Positions 1-11,043 of a DNA stretch of 64,000 nt are shown here, piece by piece (position 1 is the first letter of the stretch; each line of letters opens with the position of its first letter). A program made the position numbers and the translations under genes. Origin of the DNA: Anaspis maculata (lineage: Eukaryota; Arthropoda; Insecta; Coleoptera; Scraptiidae); the NCBI GenBank assembly GCA_949128115.1, contig OX421964.1, positions 1,054,001 through 1,118,000 of the forward strand, written 5' to 3'. A model generated the notes under the pieces. It ran no database searches. It saw nothing but the letters and a program-made list of their open reading frames with translations, and was not told where the DNA came from.

Positions 1-1149
1 TTTCCACTGTAAAGTAGACTAGAAATGCACTTACTAGGGAATTCCATACGTTCTAATTTATTCATTTTTTTGAATATTGATCCAAAACCAATATCTGAGT
101 GAAGGAAATACTTAGAAGATTTTGAATATGTGAAAAACTCATTTTACCAAAAAATGTGGGTTACTAGGTTTTACCTTTTCGCGGGAGCATTACTGTATCT
201 ATTTTGAATCTGAAATGGATCCATTATCGAGAAAAATCAATTTCTTTGGATGAATTTGAGCTCTTTGTCTAATGAATTTTATTTTTTTTTGTGAAAATTG
301 ATATATTGATCATGCAACACTCAGTCTATGGCATAAGATAGATGATTTCGAATAACGAATACACAGGTGCTTCAAGTTCCCCGTGGAAAAAAAATTATTT
401 CTAGAAATATTTTTGGTATCTTATTTTTGAAAAAAATCCCGAATGTTCCGAATCGTTCATGTTTTTTCATGGTCTCTAATATTTTACAATTATGCTTGCC
501 AGAATGTGAGAGCCCTGAGAGGTCGATGTGAGCCCTTGACTATCATTTCCCTGAATACCGTGAAAGTCCGCATCCTAGGCCATCGATCGCTCTCACCCGC
601 CGTAACTTGATTGTTTTTCTGTTTCGTTTTTGCACATGGTGTCCTTCAACTGTCTCGTAATTATTTCTTTCTGCTCAACTGATTTTCGTCATACATTACA
701 GGTCAATTCCGGCTGATTGATCACAGAAAGTGGACAGAAGCTGTTGTGAACTTGACATTCTCTTTAAACTTTTCGAAAGTTGCGTTTTCCATTGGTCAGT
801 ATGTTGAAATTCACTGAAGATAATCCCCGCTTAGCTAAATTTCATTATCAGATCCTTCAGAGCAACTGACGGTTAATTTTTTCCAATATTTTGCTGGCAA
901 TCTTGAAGAATTAAAATCATCCAGTAGGGATTAGCCCTCGGCTGCAATAAGCTCGATTCGAAATTTGACCCAATAAGAGTGTGAATCAAAATTTCTTCTG
1001 ATTGCAATTTAGAGAGAGTCTCATGCAGTATTTAACGTGTATACAATGTTGAACTGTTTACTCGTACACTTGAAAGAATGTTTGGTACAGAAGCTATGTT
1101 CCTGCGAGATTAGAAACAACTACTATTATCGCTGATTTTTCTTTGGGTA
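1..1149. other. Non-coding sequence downstream of the last visible GPCR exon
   Basis: No convincing coding region or named repeat was seen. On the minus strand, the direction of the receptor gene, AATAAA-type signals lie at 278-283 and near 54-59. They could serve a 3' UTR if the exon at 1150-1500 is terminal, but such hexamers are frequent in AT-rich DNA. If the exon is instead spliced at 1196, this stretch is intron and the final C-tail exon is off the window. Confidence 0.3.
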
Positions 1150-1500
1150 TTAATTTTTACAACTGAGTTTCATTTCGTCCCACCAGTGATAATACCTTCG
1201 AAAGTTCTTGGAGAGGAACGCGTACAGCAGCGGGTTGACTCCGGAATTGAAGTACGTCGCCAGGAAGGTCAGCGGCGTGAAGAGGGCGCTGAAGTTGGAC
1301 TCGCCCTGGTAATTGGACGAGCGGTACTGCCACATTTTCCTGGCGTGGAAGGGCAGGTTGCACACGGCGAAGGCGCACACCACGATTATCAGCATCTTGA
1401 TGACGCCCCTGCGGGCCGCCAGCACGTTCTGGCTGGAATTGGGATTCGGCATGCTGTTCGACGTCGTGCTCTGCAGGAGCTTCGCATCGCCGTTGGTGAT
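1150..1500 (-). CDS. TrissinR: Neuropeptide GPCR (trissin receptor-like), exon with TM6-TM7
   Basis: Class A rhodopsin-like receptor exon. It opens after a pyrimidine-rich acceptor ending TTTTCCAG at 1501 and reads in phase 0. The translation has a short polar stretch, then a hydrophobic TM6 containing CNLPFHARKMW, an extracellular loop, and TM7 ending NSGVNPLLYAFLSKNFR with the NPxxY activation motif. The CNLPFHARKMWQY block and the TM7 text resemble insect trissin receptors as I remember them, so the subfamily is a recognition call and not an alignment. The open frame runs on to a TAA at 1150, but a good donor (AAG|GTATTA) sits at 1196/1195 right after NFR. The last 15 residues (RYYHWW...) may therefore be intron read-through, with the real C-tail exon outside the window. 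A phase-0 junction links it to the exon at 47535-47672. GPCR identity is near certain; the ligand class is less so. Confidence 0.88.
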   Translation of the reverse strand: MTNGDAKLLQSTTSNSMPNPNSSQNVLAARRGVIKMLIIVVCAFAVCNLPFHARKMWQYRSSNYQGESNFSALFTPLTFLATYFNSGVNPLLYAFLSKNFRRYYHWWDEMKLSCKN

Positions 1501-2624
1501 CTGGAAAACGGACGGACGGGTTATTAAAATTATTTCGGATTAGCGGGTACTTATCACACACCCGAATACCCGTCTGGCTATTTATACACACGGGCAAAGG
1601 CCCTTCCAGTAAGGTGAATGGTGCCTCTAACAATAAAGTTTGAACTCAACATAACCCATACTGCGTACTTACAACGTTTGGTATTTTAAGGGTGCGGCTA
1701 CCAATATCAGGATGCAACCAGTAATACACTCTAATTGTGTTGCCAAAGTTTGGCTCTATCATAACCGTATTTAATCAGGAGTTTGATAACACAATTCAAA
1801 AAAGACAAGACCTGGCTATTCAATGCTTTTTCAGTGAAAACTATCGGTGCGTGAGGTAAGTAATAATTAATCTTAATGCAAAGAGCCGCATCAAATCTAC
1901 TGGAAAGTTGAATCGGAACTAACGCTGGGCAGTCAACCGCCTATTGTTTCAGCAACACAACAAGACTATTCAATCAAGAGGCACTGCCGCTGTCTTATTG
2001 GGTACCTACTAGCGAAGCCTATTTCCTCTTCCCTAGAGGGACTATTTTTTATGTAGGTCTAATCTGAGTTTTTGATTTTTGAACCCACTGTACCTACAAT
2101 ACCTACACATACATAATATGGATAATATTACAGAGAATGATATAATGTATAGGTATAGCCCCGCTTTCGGCCTCATTTTGGCATATATGATTCCAGCTTC
2201 GGCTTCAAAATCGCGGTTTTGGCCTCGTGAGGTCAAAGCTGTAGATACACGGTAGAAGGTTTTATCAAGGTTCGACCTCATGTTTTGAATGGCTCCTACA
2301 GTGGCTCCATCTTATAATATTTTTGTCGTTCTAAAGGTTTATGATTTTGCTAGAATCACTGGTTGCATAGTGTGAAGTTCATTTTAAAGCATAATCTATC
2401 TATACCGTTTCCAAATTCAGCACTAAGATTTCTATCGGGTTCCCTCTTCCGCCAGAGGAATTCAACTTGCCCCAGGTCCTGCGGCAGCTCCTTTTGAAGA
2501 CAAAGCCCAACTTCAAAATCATTCCTTTCTCTCAAGCAGCAGTTTAGTTCAGCATCTGAACCGGACTTTCTCAGTTTATTGGAAAATAAATCAAATAAAC
2601 GGGGGAAAGAAAATCTCTAACACT
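1501..2624. other. Intronic sequence, nothing recognised
   Basis: Both strands lack recognisable coding sequence. A short minus-strand open frame at 2042-2281 has no family resemblance. Confidence 0.3.
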
Positions 2625-3010
2625 TTCCACCCTCACCTCCTTAAAACAACCCCAGCCCTTCCAAAAATTTGATTCGCTTCGACTTGGACAGAACATTTTG
2701 TCTTCTATTTTATACGAAAGCTCGCAAAGAGAGAATGAGCTTCAATGGATTTTGCACCTTCCCCCTCCCCTAAACACCTGTCTCAAAAACACCGCTTTTT
2801 CTCAAGTAGATCCGATCTGAACCAGATTTTCTTGGTCAAATAGAAAAGTTAATGGTGGAAAGAGCCTTTCTACACATTTCATCCCTACCGCCTCAAAACA
2901 ACCCCAGCCCCTCAAATAATTTGAATCGTTTCGATTGGGACCAGAGTTTTTGCGTTTGATACAAGAAGTCGAGGGGTAAAAAAAATTCAATGCACTTTGC
3001 ACCTCCCAAG
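2625..3010. repeat. Imperfect direct repeat, unit about 240 bp
   Basis: The block beginning CACCTCCTTAAAACAACCCC near 2634 recurs as ACCGCCTCAAAACAACCCC near 2888. It is followed in both copies by a related stretch (ATTTGATTCGCTTCGACT versus ATTTGAATCGTTTCGATT) and by a CACTTTGCACCTCCC-like tail. About 1.6 diverged copies are present. The spurious minus-strand frame across 2802-3077 is a by-product of this repeat. Confidence 0.5.
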
Positions 3011-3103
3011 ATATTGCTATTCTGTAAAAAGTAACATTCCATAAACGCCCTGTTATGTAGAAATTCCTGGCGGCCATTTGCTGTTGTCTAGGTAATAACA
3101 GCG

Positions 3104-4150
3104 TAACAGGCCTTTATGGAATGTAATGGTGATACAAACTTCTAGGGGAGAGTCCCTATCAAAAATGGACCAGGAAAAGATATACCTTAGATGTCCTAAA
3201 ACGCTCCGTTGAAAAGTTACAGGGTGTTCAAGTTGACTTTTTAAAACTGATTTTTTTGAATAAGTTTTGAACCGTTCAACCGATTTTGTTCAAATTTTCA
3301 ACAAAGTTAACTGAAATAAGTCTCTATCGAATAATAGTAAAGTGCATGAAAAAAAAGTTCAGGGGCGTTGATAATGGGGGATGACCTCATATTTCCCCCC
3401 TTATTTTTTACATCCCTAGCTATTTTCCCAAATTGTTCTAATTTTTGGGTTCTACGTTCAATTTAGAGGAAAAAGTTATTCATGCAAAATTTTGATTAGA
3501 GACTTCGTTTTCGAGATATCTGGGTTTGAAACTTTGGAAAACATTTCGAAATTGCCACTTTCAAAGGCCTAAAAATTAGAATCCAAAAAACTCATGATTT
3601 CTCAGCAGAAATAGGTTCTCTAGAATTTTGAAGTTGATGAACCACTATTTTTTCTGGGAAACGAGAAGTTTTCAGGGAATAAAAAATTGGGCTCATTGAA
3701 AGTGGCGATTTCGAGATGTTCTCCAAAGTTTCAAACCCAAATATTTCGAAAATGAAGCCTCTAATCAAAATTTTGCAAGAGTAACTTTTTTTTCTAAATT
3801 AGACTCAGAATCTAAAAACTAGAACAATTTGGGAAAATAGCTAGGGGGTGAAAATAGGGGGAGGGGATATGAAGGCACCCCCTATTATTTACGCCCCTGA
3901 ATTTTTTTTCTCAACACGTTGCTATTATTCGAGGAAGACCTATTCTGGTTAGCTTTGTTTCAAATTTGAACAAAATCAGTTGAACAGTTCAAAATTTTTG
4001 TCAAAAAATCGATTTCAAAAAGTCAACTTGAACACCCTGTATTCCATCAACGGAGCATTTTAGGACATCGAAGTTATATTTTTTCCTGGTCCATTTTTGA
4101 TGGGGAATCTCCCCTAGAAGTTTGTATCACCATTTTGGAAACAGCCTGTA
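3104..4150. mobile_element. Palindromic TIR element with inner CAGGGTG pair
   Basis: The two halves are inverted copies around about 3.63 kb. Outer ends read CAGGC... near 3107 and ...GCCTG at 4148, followed by TA at 4149-4150. Inside both arms is a second pair, TA-CAGGGTGTTCAAGTTGAC at 3218 and its inverse ending at 4039, about 110 bp from each end. The arms also hold a GGGGAGA/TCTCCCC block and ATTTCGAAAT-type stretches. No transposase is encoded, so it is non-autonomous. The left end also forms a smaller inverted repeat with 3029-3058. Superfamily unknown; TA flanks suggest a Tc1/mariner-type target. Confidence 0.65.
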
Positions 4151-6932
4151 TAGCAGTAGCCGAATTTTGATGCCAAGTTGGCAACTAGTGATAATGAATT
4201 TTAGAATACATTTTTATTCCACTACGTGGCCAGACTGACTAACTGAACTGGTGACTAAGAATAGAACTGTCGAATAACTGTCACAAATGACGCCAGTGCT
4301 GGACAGGTCACGTGTTACGTGTCTTGGCCCTCATAAGAAATTCCACACCTGTCCTTTTCACCCATCACATGGCTCTCAGTTTCATAGAAGTAGGCTGAGT
4401 ATATCTCTCATATTCCAGTACTCTCACGTGATAAGCTAGATAGACACGATAAAAGGAAATAAGAAAAAGTGTAGTGCAGAGCAAATCGAAAATACTTCAG
4501 TTCCGCTTGGCAGCTCGCGGATTTCCAATTGAGCTGCATTGAGGGCCTTATTGCAGGCAATACACACCGAGTCTTATAAAATATTTCACGTCCGCAAGCA
4601 CCAAAGTCACACCTATTCCGGGATCAAAGGATAAATCAATGGAAATAATAAAATAGAACTCCAGGCAGACATGCGGTTTTATGGCTGTAGAGAGTGTGTT
4701 TAGATTCGATTTGAATTTTCCATGGGAGGATGCTTGAGACCAACGCAAAGAAAAACGTAGGCGGTGCATGACCACAGTCACCCTTGGACGAAGTGACCCT
4801 TCTACAGGTATGAATCGAGTATCACCGTGATCTCTGGCTGCCACAGCATCGGATGTTTAGGCTGAATACCTGCATACTGATGAGCCCTCAATAGGGATGA
4901 AACACGAGTCTGTGTAGTTCCAGTCTGAGCGCCGGTATTGTGGTGGTCGGAGAGATTTCTTTTCCACTTGATCCAACTTCTACAAATAATTTTCATGAAT
5001 ATTCGTTGAGTATGGCAACAAAAAACTTTATAAGGCATGTCAAAAGCATCAGCGCCAAACTCTGTTACAATTTTTTTTTTTCTCAAACGAGATCCGCGTT
5101 CATAGAACTGTTCGCTTGAAGCCACATTTAGTACCCAGTCGTATATTAATTTCGCAGCGATCTGAAGTTGAGCTGGCGACGACAAGGCAAATAACAAAGC
5201 GGGAACAAACAGAAATATAAAAAAAAGTGCTAAAAAAGAGGGAAAAGAGGAAAATAAGGAAAGGAAGGAAAGGAAGGAATTTTTATTGTAACGTGCTGCA
5301 TATTCTAAACGGATTGCTGGGAAATTTATGGGAGAGGGAGTGTGGAGTTTCAATCGAGGAGTACATAAAAGATTATGCGCGGCGCTATTCCATATACACA
5401 AGGAAGGGGGAGATAATGCTGACTTTTATTCCCACCATATAAGTCGTAAAAACGGCGCTAATGGGCTGAATGGCAGGCTACGTGCTTTTGGAATTCGCTA
5501 TTGGATTTTATGGCTCAATGAAACAGCTGGACTTTTTTAATATAAGTCATCGCACAGATACTTTCCAGTTCCACCAAGTTCAGATCGATTAATTTATAAA
5601 TACCTTTACAAGTGCAAGTACCCACTACTCGCATTTAGAAACTGTGGATAGGTTCAGCGTGAAACTGTGATACAAGTGCCTTGAGGGATTTGAAGATACA
5701 CCGGAGATATGGACCGGCAGAAAAGCAAGCCCAAACCCTTGAAGGGTTGTTATGGCTGACGATTTAGTAAATTGACTATAATATTTGACTACATATTCTT
5801 GATAAGTGAGAAGACTTGTTGTGAAGGTCAGGCAGGATAGTGCCACGCGGTGAGAGAAGAGTGTCACGCCATCTTCCGGTCAGGTAATGAACCGCGCTTC
5901 CACTACTAGTTTCTTTCAGGGTAGAATAAAAGATGCATATCAATTATAGATACTTTTTTTGTAGATACCTCATATATGTATTGTGTCAGTTGCCAATGTG
6001 ACTGCGGAAAGTCACCACGGTTCAGTATTTAAAAATATATTCCAAACGGCGAATATTGAATCGCGGACTCGTGGAAATGGAATTGGGACCATGAACACGC
6101 GCTCCATTCAAAATGAAAAAATTATGCATGCGAAAAATTTACAGGGCCATATGCAATCATCCGTATCGCTGATTGAGAGAATCGGGATCAAGGGAACGGC
6201 ATCAACATACTCATGCATAAATATACGTGAGCGGTTTACATTCCTCGTTAATTCGCCTTATTTCATTTCTTCGGGTCGTTTTTTCCCCTCTCTCATCTTT
6301 CGCCTTGATCCCATTTGTTTCCTCTTTTGAATTGCAATGAGCAAGAAGCGAGCGCGCACCTACCCTCCCCTGTAAAAGAAAAATAAAAAAAAATATTTGC
6401 GTTTTGTTTAAGTTTACTCTTCGGCGCGTCTCTGTTTTATATTCACGTACGATTTTCACTGTGTATACGTTACTGGGTATTAGTCTATTACTGGGTAGGA
6501 GGTGCGACATGCCCCGAAGGGAAACTCCTCGCATTTCTCCACAATTATTTGTCACGCACGACGCCAGCAGCGCTGTCTTGACGATAAAGTGACATGTGCG
6601 GAGCAACTCCCAGCACTCGCGCCGCAAGCAATTCCATGATGCGTTTTTTATTTTAATTATTGAAAGAGTGCTTTCTGATCCCCACGTGAGAGAGATGAAG
6701 CTATGATTTTCTTATGGGCTTGACATCAATTTGAAAGAAAAGATATCCTGAGAGAGTCTGAAGTCTTGGTAGGATACCATATTACAGAGGATTGTGCATC
6801 AACTTGAAGGTTTGGACACCATGTTTGTAGGGCCCCATCAAGGACCTGCAGTGATACCTAGCAGATTTTGACAGAAAAACTGCTTCGTACCAGCCGAAGC
6901 CAACCAGGGTCGGACAACGTATCAGTTGCTGT
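4151..6932. other. Intronic sequence, no gene supported
   Basis: Open frames here (for example 4802-5401 minus and 5983-6330 plus) have low-complexity or unrecognisable translations and no splice or family support. A short purine-rich GGAAA run lies at 5240-5280. The four bases before the gypsy element (CTGT, 6929-6932) are its left target duplication. Confidence 0.3.
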
Positions 6933-7165
6933 TGTGGTGCCCCATTATTAACCACTTATCAATTACACAAACCGCGTGTAACGCACTTTCGCAATGTAGG
7001 TATTTTACCTACTCAGCGAATATAGGAACTAGACAAAGGAGCAACGTCCGGTGCAAGTATAATAAGCGAATAACAATTTAGAGTTAGTGGACTTGTATTA
7101 TCGACTCCGATGAATAAACATGTGGAAACCAATTCCGTCTTCGACTACATACATCAAACCCTTCA
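6933..7165 (+). repeat. 5' LTR of gypsy element
   Basis: Starts TGTGGTGCCCCATTATTAAC and ends ACCCTTCA. An AATAAA polyadenylation signal lies at 7113-7118. It differs from the 3' LTR at four positions, all transitions. Confidence 0.95.
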
Positions 7166-7178
7166 TGGCGACCGTGCA
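7166..7178 (+). other. Primer-binding site, probably tRNA-Arg type
   Basis: TGGCGACCGTG follows directly on the CA end of the 5' LTR, as expected for a minus-strand primer site. The start TGGCGACCGTG is the kind described for tRNA-Arg-primed insect elements such as mdg1/412. The tRNA assignment is from memory. Confidence 0.6.
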
Positions 7179-7705
7179 GAGTAATCTGCTGAAAGTACAG
7201 TGCCAATTCCGAAATTAGGCACCAAAAATACTTTGGAACAAGTGAGGCCTAGGGCCACCAAAATAACACTACGAGAACCAGCCACGTTTTCAAAGCACCG
7301 CTAATGAAAACACGCAAGCAGTGAAGCGGTGCAGCAAGTATGCAAGCAGGAACAGCAGCCATCATTCCCTAGAGGCGAGACAACCTGACCAAAGAAAAGT
7401 CAATTGTCAAAAATGCAGCAGCCAACATCTGATGTCCTAGACAAGCTGACCAAAATGAAGAATCGATCGTTCTAATGCCCACATCCGCTAAACGGAGCAC
7501 ATCCCAACCTATGCAGAGAAACGCTGCATAATCAAGGCCGAAGATGCAACCACCCGACAGCATAAACACAACAAAGTGAGTACAAAATCACACAGTATTA
7601 TGCGAATGGCTTGCCGCAAAATTAACGCGAGAATGCAATTTGAAACTGAGACGATATTTGAATAAAAATAAAACAAAATAAAACGTTTAGTAATGTTTCC
7701 GTGGA

Positions 7706-8863
7706 ATGTCCGATGCAACTTCATTTAGACACCTGTTTGACGAAGTTAATGTTTTTAGGCGAAATTTGGAAAAAGATAATCAAGAGCGTAGAACAAATTT
7801 GCGTGTGATTCAAGACAAGTCAAGTCATCTAGATAGGATAAAGGAAGAGTTTAAAGCAACTAAGGAATTATTCAATAAAACACCTCATAGCGAAGAATTG
7901 TTCAACACAGTGAAAGAGTACGCAAAGCGTATTGAAGGTGGAATTGATATTATTGCAAATACATTAAACGCGAGATTCGAAGCTATAAAAGAAAATAAAA
8001 CTGTCAATATGGTGTTAGACGCAGCGCAATTTTTGAACTTATGTGCCAATAGCTTAAAAAGTTCTTACGATGGGGAACCAGATAAACTGCAAACATTTAT
8101 AGACTCGGTGGATCTGATTAAGGCGTATCAAACTGGCCATGAGGCACTGGCACTATCGTTTGTCAAGACAAGGTTAACAGGTAGGGCCAGAGCCTATAAC
8201 ACGAATGAAAAGTCAATAGAAAGGGTAGTTGACAAGCTCAAAGCTGTAATAAAAACAGAAAGTATAGACTTGGTAAGAGCCAAGCTGGTAAGCCTTGATC
8301 AGAGACACAAAACGGCCGAGGTTTATGCAAAAGAAATAGAATCACTTGCAGAGAAACTCAAAAATGCATATTTGACCGATGGAGTACCAGAAAATGTGGC
8401 CGAAAAATATACTATAACGGAAACGAAACAAGCAATGTTGAGAAATGCGATGCCTTCAGCAAAATTGCTTGTTAAAGCCTCAAAACCCCAAACCATTCAA
8501 GAACTTATGACGGATTTTATAGATGCTAACACAGGAACGGAGCCCTTGCAAGTTAATTATTGCCGGAATAACAATTATTCACGACAACGAGGAAACCGCG
8601 GGTCCAGACATTATCGTGGCAGCGGCAATTATTATCGAAATAATAATTCAAACACTCGTTTTCAGGGAAATTGGCAAGGTAATTCATCGAGAAATGTAAA
8701 TCGGTCTAATTACTCCAATAATAATCGCGACGATTACAGAGGTCAAAGTAGGAATATGACAACGCGAGGAAACACCCACAATGTCAGGTGTTTACAATCG
8801 GAAAACAAGACAGGTCCCCAGAGGCTGGGTCAGACTCTGGAGGACCAAGACAACCAACAGTAA
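7706..8863 (+). CDS. gag: Gag polyprotein of gypsy element
   Basis: Intact 385-codon frame starting at the first ATG after the primer site and leader. The first 280 or so residues are helical and charged, with repeated Lys/Glu runs, as in capsid-type Gag. Residues from about 283 to 365 form an Arg/Gly/Asn-rich tail (QRGNRGSR, RGSGNYYRNNN and so on) that probably binds RNA. No CX2CX4HX4C knuckle is present, so this basic tail seems to replace it. The C-terminus overlaps the start of the protease frame, which lies one frame back (-1), so Pol would be made by -1 frameshifting. No obvious strong slippery heptamer was seen. The frame is unbroken, unlike pol. Confidence 0.85.
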   Translation: MSDATSFRHLFDEVNVFRRNLEKDNQERRTNLRVIQDKSSHLDRIKEEFKATKELFNKTPHSEELFNTVKEYAKRIEGGIDIIANTLNARFEAIKENKTVNMVLDAAQFLNLCANSLKSSYDGEPDKLQTFIDSVDLIKAYQTGHEALALSFVKTRLTGRARAYNTNEKSIERVVDKLKAVIKTESIDLVRAKLVSLDQRHKTAEVYAKEIESLAEKLKNAYLTDGVPENVAEKYTITETKQAMLRNAMPSAKLLVKASKPQTIQELMTDFIDANTGTEPLQVNYCRNNNYSRQRGNRGSRHYRGSGNYYRNNNSNTRFQGNWQGNSSRNVNRSNYSNNNRDDYRGQSRNMTTRGNTHNVRCLQSENKTGPQRLGQTLEDQDNQQ

Positions 8864-9444
8864 AAATTTTTTGTTTCAACCTGGTTATGGGAAGTTTTAT
8901 CAATTTATACACCGATATGACAAAAAGGAACGTAATTACTTTAATGCTGGACAACGGGGCCGACACATCTGTTTTTAAACGGGAGAAAATTGATATTAAA
9001 CAAATATTTTATCCACATAGAAGCGCAGAAATCAAAGGAGTAACGGACGGAGTTTTAAGGACGTTAGGGACTACGGAAACAACACTTTTAACGAGAAATT
9101 TGAAATAAATCATGAATTCCATAGTAAACGATGATTTTCCAATTCCATCTGATGGGATATTGGGGTTGGATTTTATGAAAAAATTTAAATGCATTTTGGA
9201 CTACGACAGATCAATGTTGATTCTAAATTTAGGAAATGAAATTCACGGAATCCCAATTAATGAGTCGGTTCAGCAAAATACGTTAATAATTCCTCCACGT
9301 TGCCAAATTGTTAAAAAAGTGAAAATTGATAACTTAAATTCTGAGTCAGAAATTGACACGACCGAAATTGCAGAAGGTGTGCATGCACTGAGAGAAAAGA
9401 TTTCGGATATTTATTATGGAAAACACAGACTCGTTTATTGTTAA
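8788..9444 (+). pseudogene. pol: Pol part 1: aspartic protease, interrupted
   Basis: Frame one back from gag, overlapping it at 8788-8863. A retropepsin-like site appears as TLMLDNGADTSVFK near 8938-8975, where families normally have D-T/S-G; here the middle residue is Asn. Downstream, PSDGILGLDFMKKF is the second conserved retropepsin block. An in-frame TAA at 9106-9108 separates the two halves. The translation loses similarity just before 9444, where a 1.6-kb insert begins. With the stop, the odd active-site residue and the insertion, this copy should not give active protease. Confidence 0.8.
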
Positions 9445-11043
9445 CAAATGCCTTATTTAAATACGGCTTAATAAATATTTATTTGCATCCACCAAGCGGA
9501 TTGTTTTGATAGCGTTGAAATACCTTGTTTCCTGTTATTTAATATTTGGTTATAATTACAAAACATCAGTTTTATAATGTTTTATCAATAAGAAACGTGA
9601 ATAATAATAAGCAATTCGATTATTGAGTGGTAACGATAGAATATTAGCTATGAATAATATGATCTGAATTATTTTTTATAGGTTACTTTATGCATTATTG
9701 CTGGCTATAGATGATTCTGCCAAATCATCATAAAACATAATAAATCCATTATCAATAGCTAATTATTCGTTTAATAAATACAGGGTGATTCAAAGTGTCG
9801 GACCACCTTGAAGGTGCATGATATGCAGGTATAGTACAGTACTGGGAAGTTGTTTTAAAGATTCTAGGCTTTTTAATTTTGAAGTTATGGAGGTACAAAC
9901 TTTGATTTCTCGATTTCTTCTATTTTCGTTGTTTCAAAAGATTTTAGCAAAGACTCCATTACATATAGTGAAATAATGGATTCGAAAAATTAACCTCTGA
10001 ATCTGTATTGAATTTCTGTTTTCTATACAGGTTGAGTCATAAACTATTCTGTTTTCTATACAGGTTGAGTCATAAACTACAAAAATTCAGTTTTCCTAAG
10101 AAACAAGAAGCAAAAAATTTTATAAAATTGAATTGTGTTTTATTGTGCTCCACATAGGATATGAGACTGTTTGCAGGCACTTTTGGAAAAAAATAATTTC
10201 CAAGATTCATGACTCACCCTTTATACAAAAGAGAAATTCATCACAGATTTAGAGGTTGATTTCTGGCACTCATTGTTTTTCCATAAACAGTTCACCAAAA
10301 TCTTTTGAAACAACCAAAATAGAAGCGATCGAAGAACCAACTTTTGTTCCTCCACAACTTTAAAACTGGAAGACGATAGAATCTTTTCAACAACTTTTCA
10401 GCACTCTACTACACCTCTACATTCCGCACTTTTAAGATGGTCCGACATTTTTGAGTCACCCTGTATAAATAAATTTTCTTTTCTTCAACGAGATACTGGA
10501 CAATGAATGACATGGGATGATACGACACAAATGACACCATGGACGAATAATGGCGCCGGGTGGAAATCTCTCACCCCACCAACGCATTACATTGGCAATA
10601 ATAAATAATAATATCCGGAGATACTCTAGTGATTAAACTCATTGAGGGTGACTTAGCGATTGTTTATGGATAATGCACAGTTATTATTGGGGAATAAATG
10701 GTGCCAAAGTGAAGTGAACACAGGTATATTGTTGGTTAAGAACAGGTGATTGTCCGCCAATATGTATTTGTTTATAGTGATTAAACCGGCTCAATCACAA
10801 ACAAAATGTGCAATTTGGATGTAATAAATCATTTTGTGGGAAAGTTTGACTAATATTCGATACGGAATAATATATTCATTGAATCTTATGAACTCTTATG
10901 AACAACTGGCATAATAAGCCCCTTGGATATAATAAATGAGTGATTTTAAAATAATTATTTGATGTAAACGACATATGGTGACATATACTTTGTTATAGTA
11001 TTTGTTATCAAATTGGTACGAAACAAGTATTTATTACCTATAA
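9445..11043. mobile_element. 1.6-kb non-coding insertion inside pol
   Basis: Pol similarity stops near 9444 and resumes near 11044 in the same reading frame, so this block is an insertion. It is very AT-rich and has no open frame of interest. It contains a complete TIR element of its own (9781-10463). I could not define clear termini or a target duplication for the outer insert. Confidence 0.65.
9781..10463. mobile_element. CAGGGTG TIR element (TA-flanked, 683 bp)
   Basis: Begins CAGGGTGATTCAAAGTGTCG and ends with its inverted counterpart (...TTGAGTCACCCTG). TA sits on each side at 9779-9780 and 10464-10465. The arms stay inverted through GGTCCGACA/TGTCGGACC and further in, so most of the element folds back. 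A short direct duplication containing CAGGTTGAGTCATAAACTA occurs near 10024-10080. Non-autonomous. Confidence 0.75.

Noticed and set aside
4802..5401. 199-codon minus-strand open frame
   Set aside because: Phenylalanine/serine-rich, no domain and no conserved motif, crosses purine-rich simple sequence. Length alone is not enough.
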